From assembly GCA_036897095.1 (NCBI GenBank), contig JAYMSP010001227.1:1-34538 (forward strand): a stretch of DNA of 34,538 bases, given 5' to 3'. Shown here piece after piece: positions 1-13,985 of this stretch. Position numbers and translations under genes: made by a program. Every line of letters begins with the position of its first letter. Positions within the stretch are counted from its first letter, which is position 1. The DNA is from Plantago elongata. Its lineage: Eukaryota > Streptophyta > Magnoliopsida > Lamiales > Plantaginaceae. The notes below the pieces were generated by a model that saw only the letters and a list, made by a program, of their open reading frames with translations, was not told where the DNA came from and did no database searches.

Positions 1-1213
1 AGAATGGAGGCGGGAGTGGTGGAGAATGGAGGCGGCGGTGGGTGGTGGAGGCGGCGGTGGGTAGTGGTGGAAGAATGAAGGAGGTGGTGGTGAAGAATGA
101 AGGAGGTGGGAGGACGGAGAAGAAGGGTTTGTGTGTGAATTGGGAAGGAGAATCTGATGTGTAGAATTGAATTGAGGTGGAAGCCAAGTAAGTATAAGTA
201 TGAGATTACAATGATGTGGAAGCCTAGTGAGCCGAAAAAATGTCAGCTAGGCTCAGTTCGCCGGTAATTCGGCGAATGATGACTAAATATACCAAGTCGT
301 CTAAGTTATGGACTACAATTCACATGTGGTGCAAAGTGGTGATTGCGCGTAAAAAAAAGACATAGAAGTGGACCAAAGTTGCCATTCTACCTCTGTTCAT
401 TTTAGTACTCAAATAATAAAAAGTCAGATTATAAAGATTTTAGTGGAATGGAAAAGTATGGATTTATAAATAAAACATCTCCATTTTCCTTCAACAGGTG
501 AGAAGTTGGAGTATTTATAATTCATTGCCTCATTGGCATCTACACTTTCCTCATGGGCTGAAGAAGCCTGGAGAGGCTATCAGTGCCTGACATTGCTCTG
601 ATTGTTAATTCTGAGGACTTCTGCCTACTTTAATTTACTGGATTTTATTTGTTTGCAATTTTGCATTCAGATAAATTCTAATATATGTTCATTTTCGTTT
701 CGAATAAATTGTATATATCTTTGTGCTATGTTTTCGAACAATGGTGTAGAGCGGTATGTTTTCGAACAATGGTGAATTGGCTGCAGCAGCTCGCGTGGCA
801 GATATATCAGAGAATCATCCAGAATCTCATTATTCAAGGATCATGTCCATGAGGACAGCAGGTTAGTATCATTTCCTTCAATGCCTCAACCAGTTATGGG
901 AGCAACACTCATCTGATCTTGCAATTTCAAATTAATGTTTCCAAAGTTGAATTTCATCTTTCAGATTATAAATTGTTACATGTATAACTATAACTGATTG
1001 TTTTTAAATTATATTCATTCAACTTCACTGACATTTAAAATAAGATATTGAAATGGTCTTTTTATTAAAGATGCAACATCTTAAACAAAGTCTGCAGAAA
1101 CATTGGCAACTGCATGTATTTTTATGCAGTTGGTTAATCTTATTGTACATACATAAAAGGATAGTAATTTTCATGATTTTCAACAATACTCTTCGAATAT
1201 TTGTTGCTCCTCA
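1..1213. other. Intergenic stretch with GGA-rich low-complexity start and possible exon debris
   Basis: No confident gene. Positions 1-130 are purine-rich and made of imperfect 'ggaggcggcggtggg' and 'gaagaatgaaggagg' repeats. Positions about 498-595 (+) hold a 31-codon open stretch after a plausible acceptor (ttccttcaacag), ending in TGA. Positions 728-860 (+) hold another open stretch containing ELAAAARVADISENH before a possible donor (gcag/gttagt). I do not recognise either peptide. They may be remnants of one gene or chance. From about 1070 the sequence is the 3' flank of the adjacent carboxypeptidase gene and is shared with its paralogue at about 4490. Confidence 0.4.
727..774. repeat. 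Short direct duplication (20-bp unit, 28-bp period)
   Basis: The 20-mer tatgttttcgaacaatggtg occurs at 727-746 and again at 755-774, separated by 8 bp. It looks like a local duplication at the start of an open stretch of unknown origin. Confidence 0.8.
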
Positions 1214-3347
<2,134 letters not shown>

Positions 3348-4654
3348 ACAGACTTATGGTATTCATTGTTTGATGCATTTTGTTGGATTTGTCTAGGGTG
3401 ATTTCAACAAAGACTGATAAGCTAAATGACATTTTTCTTGTAGTGTTTACAGCACATTTCCTGTCGGAGTCTGTTGTACATAAGCCTATGTACATATACA
3501 ATACAACGTCTTAATGCTGGCATAAAATACCTTAGAGAAGTTCTGAAACATTGTGCTCTAGAGTTTGATCACACAATTCTGGCTTATATCTTCAGATCTG
3601 GCGAACAGAAGTAGAAATATTCATCTGCTTTCTCAAATGAGCATTTTGGTGCAGAATCAGTTCCTATATATGAAGGTCTATCTAATTTGTTGTGACCTTA
3701 ACATTTTTTTGCTTATCCTGGAAGTGCACAGTAAAAGTTAAAACAGGTGCATTTGGAACTTGAGTAGCAGTGGATTGGTTTTGTGTTAAGAGACCTTCAT
3801 CTTCTGTGTGATCAATTCTACTAAAGGACCCTAAACTAAGCCAATAATTGATAGCTTGCCTTTGTCACATATCTGTAGAAATAGCCACAACAATCATTAG
3901 GCATATGTTGATGAACTGAGATGTGTTTAGGTCTTGGTGCATGGTAGCAATCAAGTCACAATTAGACACTGAAACTAAGACAGGACATTGAGCTGGATTT
4001 TGTTGGAAATGGCATCTGATATGAGGTATGTAAGTTAGTACACGAAACTAAACATTCTGTAGCTTTCCATGATAAACACAGTTCAAATGACAGACAAGAA
4101 CATGAAATCAGCTATCAAAATGATTAGTCAGAGATTTTGAAGGCAGCCTAAACGGCAGAGTCTAATCTTGAAGCTGGTGGATTTTGAGCTGGTGCATTTT
4201 TTGTGCGGCAAATCGCAATCGTATATATGAGCTGAGCCACAGTTTACTCTGACTCATAAGTCATAAATCAAATGCTTTGAAATTCGCAAACTTCAGATTA
4301 TACAGTGTTATATCAAATTAAACATCATCTTCGGCTATAAGTAATTATTACTTCATTACTTTGATTGACATTATATTCAGTTAAACTTTGATTGTCAAAC
4401 ATTAGTTTAACTCCATTACTCTTATAGTCTTATTTACTAAGCATAAAATAAAATTTACAGTTAAAATGAGATAACAAAAAGGTGTTTATTATTGAGATGC
4501 AACATCTTAACCAGAGTCTGCAGGATTTACAGGATCACCAACTGCATGACATTTTTGATGCAGTTATTTAATCTTATTGTACATATTAAAAAAATACTAA
4601 TTTTTGATGATATTAATCATCCAGCAATACTCTTCGAATATGTGTTGATCTCCA
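3348..4654. other. Intergenic region between the two carboxypeptidase genes
   Basis: No gene seen. Positions about 3390-3480 resemble 6810-6900 (shared taagctaaatgacatttttc), the duplicated upstream region of the two genes. Positions about 4490-4654 resemble 1075-1213 (shared gatgcaacatcttaa and caatactcttcgaatat), the duplicated 3' flank. The middle, about 3500-4480, is AT-rich and unrecognised. Confidence 0.6.
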
Positions 4655-6751
<2,097 letters not shown>

Positions 6752-6770
6752 TTACCATCAAAAGCGAACT

Positions 6771-6780
6771 CTATTTATAG
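6771..6780 (-). promoter_or_regulatory. Probable TATA box of carboxypeptidase copy B
   Basis: Minus-strand CTATAAATAG, identical in sequence and similar in position to the element before copy A. Confidence 0.55.
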
Positions 6781-7232
6781 ATGGGATTTATTGTTTCACG
6801 CGTTTTGTTGGACTTGGAACTTGGATGATTTTAACAAGATGGATAAGCTAAATGACATTTTTCTTGTACAGTTTACAGCACATTTTCTGTTGGAGATATG
6901 CATATATACAAGTCATGTTACACATATTCTTTTATTCTTTCTCCATTTGGCATTATATAACTTGGAAAATTCTGCAACATTGTCTTCTTTGGTCCAGCGA
7001 TAAGGTCATGAAGAAAGCTGGCTACACCGGTTCTGAACAAAGCTAGGTATGATTTTAAAGTCTTGGAATGAATCCCTCAGCACATATACTTTGAGAGGCC
7101 AACTTTCATTAAGCAAGACTGCGTCCAAATAACACTCGCAGGTCAAAGTGACCCGTATTGGAATTTCTCTTATTGAAACAAACATACACGAAGAAAGTTG
7201 CTTATAAGCTAACTTACATGAAAACGATCGAA

Positions 7233-9439
7233 TTAAATACATGAGACCTGCACCGATCTTATGAGTAGATCAATGCCAGGTGACGGGCCTTTCAGAAAGA
7301 GTACAACTCGGACAGGGAGAATCGACAGCTCAAATGTACCTTCAACCTTCTCCCATCTCTCCGTTGAAGCAGCAGTCCTGCTTGAGTATCAGTGATTCAA
7401 CAATTGCATCCCCGGACAGGAAAAGCAAAGTACTATATAGTGAAAGAATATACCTGCCGATGACCAAATCGCTAGCGGAAGAATTTTTTTGCTCGAGCCT
7501 CAACGTCACCTGCACATCAGCATCACCTTGAACAAGTCCTGATATTGCAACCGTAGCACAAAAAGAGTAAGTGGACCCTGCAGAAATCCTGTCAGTGATG
7601 TCCTTTTCTAGACCCTGCCAGCTTTTTCGACGATTTGTCACAACTACAAAGCCGCCACCTAACTTGGGTGATTGTGATTCAGGGTGATGTGGCACTGGAG
7701 GAGCCAGAAATGCATCGCAACAATTTGGGCCCCAGGAATGAAGTCCTTCAGAGAAGTCATGATTGAGGACGATATTGCTAGCATGCCTGTTGTTGCCCAA
7801 ATCATTCAATCCCTCATTCGTATTCGTCTAGATGTACCAAAACAATGGTTAGACTGGTTTCTCACATCGCCATGCGGATGGTGCGTGAAAAAGGATTCTC
7901 ATGTCAAAATTCATGATTACAGGAACAATTTAAAATTTAAATGCAAAAGGGGTAGAATGCAGCTTCTAAATAAACTTACATGACTATGTGCGATGCTAGT
8001 ATACGAGACCTCCACTGATCTTATGAGTAAATCAATGCCAGGTGAAGGTCCTTCCAAATAGAATATTACTCTATGAGGGACAATCGACAGCTCAAATGTA
8101 CCTTCAACCTTCTCCCACCTCTCCGTCAGAGCAGAAGTCCTGCTTGATTAACAAGGAATAAGAAGCTAGAACAGGGACAGTACAGAACATATGGTATGGG
8201 ACTGTGCCCATTATCCCTGCTCAGGGGCACGATGGGAGTCTCAATTGCGGGAAATATTGCGGGAAATGGCACTACTGCAGTGTGTTTAGGCATGTCTTAT
8301 GGGGAACTGCTGTAGATTGGCACGGTACATGGTATGGGGCTTGGCACTAAGGAATTGTGCGTCGTAATGGGATTTGGCACCGTATTCCCGAGACGCATAG
8401 TAACTATGTGGCTCGAATACTGTCTTTTGGGAACTTCATTGAGGCTTATGATTTGTATATCTCGCCTACTTCATCTAAGCCTCCTTTTGTTGATTTAGTA
8501 AATTTTGTACATGTTGGTTTCATGGTAGCTAAATTAGCTAGTTGGGTATTTTGGTGGGTTGTAATTATTATGCGACTCTTGGTGTTCGCGGTTCTCTTCA
8601 ACCGCCATGCTTAATATATATATATAAAATCCGAGAGGTTAGGCTCTCTTAAAAAAAAAAAAAAAGGAATAAGAAGCAATCTCTTGCTCGAGCAGACAAA
8701 CCAAAAAAACTAGCACAAAATCCAGATAAAGCATACCTCCCAATAAACAAATAGCTAATGGAAGAATCTTGCTGTTCGAGTTTCAGAGTGGCCTGCACAT
8801 TAGCATCACCTTGAACCGCTCCTGATATTGCAACCCAAGCAGAAACTCTGTAAGTGGAGCCTGCAGATACTCTGTCAGTAATGTTTTGTTCCAGTCCTTG
8901 CCAACATTCTGTCCGATTCGTAATAACAGCAAAGCGGCCGCCCAACATAGGTGACTGTGATGCCGGATGAGGTGGCATTGGAGGAGCCACAAAGGCATCA
9001 CAACAATTTGGGTGCCACAAATGAAGCCCTTGCGAAAAGTCATTATTCAGTATAATATCAGTAGCAAGCACACTTCCCAAATCCTCCCTTTCCTCACTTA
9101 AGTTTGGCTACAAGTAGAAAAATTCAGCTAGAATCACTATCTCGATCATTTTACAGGTTTCAAAATCCCAGATATGCACAACTCAAAACTAAATCTTGGA
9201 TCAATTCACTATTACAAGTTCCCAAATTTGGAACTAATTAATAAAACCATTGTAAAAACAACAGATTGATAAAAATGTACTTCCTCCACCCCGGTAATTT
9301 TCCAACTTCAACTACGAATTATTCTCGGGACTGAGGAAAGTACTATTTAGCCAGCAAAAGCAGATGTCTGGTTTACCTCGCTGTGTGAGTGAGAGATAGA
9401 AGACTCAGCAGCAATGGCAAACGTCGGTTTCTCCTCCAT
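7233..9439 (-). pseudogene. Truncated GH10 xylanase-type gene: two CBM22 domains, no catalytic domain
   Basis: Proposed exons, in coding order: 9377-9439 (starts MEEKPTFAIAAESS), 8737-9107, 7980-8139, 7454-7827 and 7218-7377. Splice sites are GT-AG and phases close to 370 residues. Each of two CBM22-like domains is encoded by an exon pair. The first half opens DIILNNDFSQGLHLW in copy 1 and NIVLNHDFSEGLHSW in copy 2; the second half carries ERWEKVEGTFELS and GPSPGIDLLIRSV. In plant GH10 endoxylanases such modules bind xylan and precede the catalytic domain. Here copy 2 hits TAA at 7233-7235 where copy 1 continues for six codons to its splice donor, and the donor sequence (cat/gtaagt) survives after the stop. 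No GH10 catalytic sequence follows before the carboxypeptidase promoter. A retroposon occupies 8167-8663 in intron 2. It could still make a CBM22-only protein, but a decaying gene is more likely. Confidence 0.8.
8153..8677 (+). mobile_element. LINE-like 3'-end retroposon with 14-bp target-site duplication
   Basis: The 14-mer aaggaataagaagc flanks the insert at 8153-8166 and 8664-8677. The insert (8167-8663, 497 bp) ends in a run of about 13 or more A after a small stem-loop (gagaggttaggctctct). Poly(A) plus a 14-bp duplication is the mark of target-primed reverse transcription. An open frame at 8357-8614 (+) has no motif I recognise. It may be a 5'-truncated LINE tail or another poly(A) retroposon. 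It lies antisense in intron 2 of the CBM22 gene. Confidence 0.75.
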
Positions 9440-9776
9440 ATATAATTTCGTCTCTTGATTCCTAAACCTAACAAAAAAATCAACCAAGAACAAATCCCAA
9501 ATCAGACCAAGAAATTAAAAAAGCAATCTTTTGAAGCAAGAAATACATTCAGACCTGCAGCATTGAAGTTGACCTAATCTCTGGCTTATCTGCAACAACT
9601 GTAACTCATCATAATCTTGTGACATTGGCTTGATCCAAGCATTAAAGGGTGTCAATTTTTTTATCATCAAGTGGGTGTTATTGTATTAACAATACAACGT
9701 CAACTGTTTGCACTAAGAACTTGTCTTTCTCATCAAATGTGCTTCCTGAACTGAGAATTCAATCCATAGAGATCAG
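9440..9776. promoter_or_regulatory. Short divergent intergenic region (337 bp)
   Basis: This lies between the start codons of the CBM22 gene (minus) and the NLR gene (plus), so it should contain both promoters and leaders. A perfect inverted repeat, TTGTATT-AAC-AATACAA, is at 9681-9697. No clear TATA box was identified. Confidence 0.45.
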
Positions 9777-12392
9777 ATGGCAACAGCATATGCAGCTCTA
9801 GTTTCTCTAATGAACCTACTCACCCGATTCAAACACCCTACTTGCCCTGTTTCATTTGACCATTCACAACTGCAATCTCTGTTCCATAAAGTCAGTTCCT
9901 TGGTTGATATTCTTGAGGGTTATTCCCAAAGGATAAGTAAAAATCTACTGAAGAAAATTGCTGATGCGGCTTTCGCAGCACAAGACTCGATTGAGTCCTA
10001 TTATGTGAATCAATTTCTTGAAAAATCTGACTTCTTGTGCCAAGATCTGGAGAAAGCAATCCATGGTGTAGATCTCATCCTCCAAGAAGCCATGGAAGTT
10101 AAACAGATGAATCATGGAAAGGAGAAGCTTTCTGAATGCTCAGCAGTTCGTGTGGATACGGTACTTCCAACTGGTGAAAAAGTTAAAATGGTGGGATTTG
10201 GTGAAGAGTTGCTTCGTTTGATGGATCAGCTCACTTCGAACGAGTCAAATCGCCATATCATCCCGGTCGTTGGCATGGGAGGTATCGGTAAGACCACTCT
10301 TGTTAGAAATGTTTATGACCATCAATATGTCGAAAGTCATTTTTATGTCCGGATGTGGGTAACTATATCTCAAGATTATAGTGTTGGAGAGATTATCAGC
10401 TCCCTTTTATGTGTTCCTTATGATGAAACTAAACATTCTGGAGAGTTGGGAGAACGGTTATACAAATTTTTGTTTGGTAGGAAGTATCTTGTGGTATTAG
10501 ATGATATGTGGGACGATTTGGTGTGGGGTGAAATTGGAAGATTCTTGCCGGAGAACAGTAATGGAAGTAGAGTCTTGTTGACCACTAGGAATTCGAATGT
10601 TGCGCTCAGTGTTGGCTCGTGTAGTCCTCATAATGTTAAACTGCTAGATGATGATAAGAGTTGGGATTTACTCTACAAAACCATCTTTAGGCAAGAAGTT
10701 TGCCCTCCTGAATTAGTCGAATGTGGAGAAAAGATTGCTAGGGGTTGCAAAGGGCTTCCTTTGGCAATAGTGGTTGTTGGAGGGGTCTTGAAAACGTCTA
10801 GGAAAACATTAAAGTATTGGGAGCATGTCGCGGAAAATATCAAATCCTTCACGAATACAGAGAAAGACGGACTTTGCTTGCAAATATTGTCATTGAGCTA
10901 CAATCATTTGCCTGTTTACTTGAAACCATGTTGTCTCTACTTCGCAACATTTAAAGAGGATAGCAGGGTTGATGTCTCTAATCTCATAAAATTATGGGTT
11001 GCTGATGGATTTCTGAAACCATGTAAAGATAAAACTTTGGAAGAGGTTGCGTTAGAGCATTTGAACCATCTTATAGATAGGAATCTTATTATGGTAGGGT
11101 ATCAGCGATCAACAGGGCAAATAGAAACTTGCATTTTCCATGATTTGATACGAGAATTTTGCTTGAGAATGGCCTTGGATGAACATTTCTTTTATGAAAT
11201 GAAGAAGGATATGCTCGGTGTTGAAGGACGATTAGAAAGTGAGCATCGCTTGGTTTATCATCTGCGTACAAGTGAGATTAGTCACTTTCCATCTCTACCA
11301 CTTGCTCGTTCTTTAAGCAACTTGGATGCACAAGTTAGTTTCCCTGATGATATACTAGACTTGAGCTGTTATAGGTTATTGCAAGTATTGGCTACTAACC
11401 GTACCACGACTATTACATCTCAGACGCTTCTTGTTAATTTACGATACCTTACATGTAAAGTTGATAAGAACCCTGCCTTCCCAAGATTGTTTTCTTCACC
11501 ATCCTTTTTCTGGAATTTAGAGAGTTTAGACATTCTTGGATGGCATGACATAACTCTACCTTTCGAAATTTGGGAATCACCAAACTTAAGACACCTATCT
11601 AGCTCTCAGGTAGCAATGCTTTTGCCAGATCCTACAAACACCGATACTTGTTTTGTACTAAAACACCTACAATCTCTTGTCCACATTCGAAACTTCAAGG
11701 CCAGTGACGAGATGATTGAGAAGATCCCAGAGTTGAGAAGACTGGTTATTACATATGACAAGACCTTCTGCTCAAAGAATATGGAAAAATTTTCATGTTA
11801 CTTCACCAATTTAGCCCGTCTTCACAAACTGGAAAGGCTGTCATGCAATTTCTTGAGAAATTCGGAAAGTGTCATGTGTATTTTTGAAGAGCCGCAGAAT
11901 CTCATATTCTCACAAGGCCTTAGAGAATTGTATTTAGGTGGATCAAGTATTCCATGGGAGAATATGACTAGCATTGGTTCATTGCCGAAACTTGAAATGC
12001 TCACTCTAGGCTATAATGCATTTTGTGGCAGCGAATGGAACCCAACTGAAGAAGAATTTCAGTGTCTAAAGTATTTGTCGATTGGAAATTGTGATCTGCA
12101 GATTTGGAGAGCTGAGAGCTACCATTTTCCAAGACTTGAGCAGTTGGAACTTATGTACCTGGAGTTGGAGGAGATTCCTTCAGGTATAGGGGAAGTAACA
12201 TCTCTTCAAAAAATCAGGTTGAATACTCAGAAGATGTCTGCTGTTCTCTCCGCGAAAAAGATACTTGATGAACAGCAAGACCAGGGAAATGAAGATCTGT
12301 TTATTGAAGTAAACTATGAAGGAAAATGGGATGACGAGAGGGATGAGTTGAATAATTTGCAAGCGACTGTTTTCGAGTTGAATTTGAGGTAA
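9777..12392 (+). CDS. CC-NB-LRR immune receptor, late-blight R1-like (single exon)
   Basis: An intracellular NLR receptor that would detect pathogen effectors and trigger defence; its ligand cannot be inferred. It is 871 residues in one uninterrupted frame. The order is: R1/Rx-type N-terminal helical domain (about 1-140), NB-ARC (about 145-490), irregular LRRs (about 510-850). Motifs seen: P-loop GMGGIGKTT (166-174), RNBS-A around FYVRMWVTISQDYS, kinase-2 KYLVVLDDMWD (about 236-246), RNBS-B GSRVLLTTR (about 263), GLPLA (326-330), RNBS-D PCCLYFATFKED, and CIFHDLIREFC in place of the MHD motif (about 451-461). The nucleotide-binding residues look intact. LRR sequences include LRELYLGG and LEMLTLGYNAFCG. 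The gene is divergent from the decayed CBM22 gene. I take the first ATG, as MATAYAALVSLMNLL is typical of this group. Confidence 0.95.
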   Translation: MATAYAALVSLMNLLTRFKHPTCPVSFDHSQLQSLFHKVSSLVDILEGYSQRISKNLLKKIADAAFAAQDSIESYYVNQFLEKSDFLCQDLEKAIHGVDLILQEAMEVKQMNHGKEKLSECSAVRVDTVLPTGEKVKMVGFGEELLRLMDQLTSNESNRHIIPVVGMGGIGKTTLVRNVYDHQYVESHFYVRMWVTISQDYSVGEIISSLLCVPYDETKHSGELGERLYKFLFGRKYLVVLDDMWDDLVWGEIGRFLPENSNGSRVLLTTRNSNVALSVGSCSPHNVKLLDDDKSWDLLYKTIFRQEVCPPELVECGEKIARGCKGLPLAIVVVGGVLKTSRKTLKYWEHVAENIKSFTNTEKDGLCLQILSLSYNHLPVYLKPCCLYFATFKEDSRVDVSNLIKLWVADGFLKPCKDKTLEEVALEHLNHLIDRNLIMVGYQRSTGQIETCIFHDLIREFCLRMALDEHFFYEMKKDMLGVEGRLESEHRLVYHLRTSEISHFPSLPLARSLSNLDAQVSFPDDILDLSCYRLLQVLATNRTTTITSQTLLVNLRYLTCKVDKNPAFPRLFSSPSFFWNLESLDILGWHDITLPFEIWESPNLRHLSSSQVAMLLPDPTNTDTCFVLKHLQSLVHIRNFKASDEMIEKIPELRRLVITYDKTFCSKNMEKFSCYFTNLARLHKLERLSCNFLRNSESVMCIFEEPQNLIFSQGLRELYLGGSSIPWENMTSIGSLPKLEMLTLGYNAFCGSEWNPTEEEFQCLKYLSIGNCDLQIWRAESYHFPRLEQLELMYLELEEIPSGIGEVTSLQKIRLNTQKMSAVLSAKKILDEQQDQGNEDLFIEVNYEGKWDDERDELNNLQATVFELNLR

Positions 12393-13985
12393 TGTTGATC
12401 TTTATTTTACTAGTATAGGCCATTCTTCTGAGTTTGAAACCGATAACTGCTGGATGCATTGCTTCGTGAAAACCTAAAGGTTAATACAATAGTACTTGAT
12501 GATTTGGGGCAGCTGATTAGAAGATGATGACGGATATGCCTCAGAGGACTCAGGATGTGAATCGGATGATCAATTCTGAACAGAACAGGCAAGCAGGTTA
12601 AGGTACGTCTAGCTGTTAGATCGTCTAACACAAGTTTTTGTCATATGATGTAAAAGAATTTATGATGAGTTGATTATATGAACAAATATTTATAAACACC
12701 TCTTTCTATCTGCAGTTTCTCATCTGAATCACCAGACTGGAAACGCAAACCAGTGACTGAACTGAACGAGTGGTGAAAGCATCATCCTTTCAAAGTTTTG
12801 TCTTTGTAATAAGCTATGACTGTATGAGTTTGAACAGTCCTTTAGAACAAGTAAAGTCAGTATATGAACGTGCCAATGGATATTACTGCCTTGAGCATAT
12901 GCCATCTTTTGTTTCACAGTATTTCTGAGTCTGTGTTAGCTAGCTACTTCTTTTAGTGGTTGTATGATATCTCCATCATATCCTTTCTTGACAACAGCAC
13001 GGAAATCATTCTGAGTCCATGAATAACTGCGTACGTGTAGCTGCCTGTAATGTTCACAAGTCTGGGTCGCTTTCTTGAAGTTAACTCAAGTGCAGATTGG
13101 TTGATGATATTGTATTTTTGGATTCGTCCAAGTCTATTTATTTTTGTCATGGTGTGGATCAATGTAATCACAAAACAAATTGATAATATAATTTTCTCCG
13201 AATTAATATGTTGGAGATTCGAAAAAATATATTCTTATATAAAGTTGTATAAAACATTTTAGTAATGACTCATAGAGATTTAAATGTGTTCCTATGCAGA
13301 TTTGTATATCATATTTCATGTTGTATTGTATCATGGTGATTTAAATATTGTATACGAGTATATAATGTATTATATAACAAGTCAAAGCATAATGAATTGT
13401 GATACGGTATAGAAGTATTAATACCACGTCTATAAATATCGATGTTCGTGATAAGGATCGAAGACAACAGAAGTAGTGGTCGTATACAAAATCTAAGAGT
13501 AGAAAAAGCGTGTGAGATTGGCTTTCATATTCGCTTTGGGAAAGGAAAATTGTGATCATCATCATCATTCGTTCATTCTTGGCACATGTCTCTCAGTCAT
13601 ACTGCAAAATCTGCACAAGAGTGGGTCTAATTTGTAACCTTTCCTTTTCTTTTTTTCCTCGCAATTGCCTCTATCTATCCATTTATACTTCGATTCTATC
13701 AAGATCTTCATCTTTACATATTATTAATATTGTGCAGTATGGGCTTACGCAACACGTAAACCTCAGCAACCTTTCAATGTCAACACAATATACACAAAAC
13801 ATCTCCATTACCCTTTTCTACTTTCCTCCAGCTATCTACTTCTTTCTCCATTTGTAAAGTTTCAATCTTGTTTGAAATCACAAGTAGGAAAAAAACCGAG
13901 TTCCTACTTTACTTTGGTTTTCTTGATTTGGGTTAAAGGTGGGATTTTTATTGGTAATTTTGTGTATTCTGCAGAGATATAAAGC
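12393..13985. other. Intergenic: NLR 3' flank and esterase-gene upstream region
   Basis: No further gene seen. Short open stretches after the NLR stop (to about 12780) are probably 3' untranslated sequence. Positions 13150-13550 are AT-rich. Positions 13620-13860 are pyrimidine-rich, as is common in plant leaders, before the ATG at 13986. Confidence 0.5.

Noticed and set aside
7684..7983. Plus-strand 99-codon frame
   Set aside because: It overlaps the CBM22 exon and an intron on the opposite strand and has no domain. It is a shadow frame.
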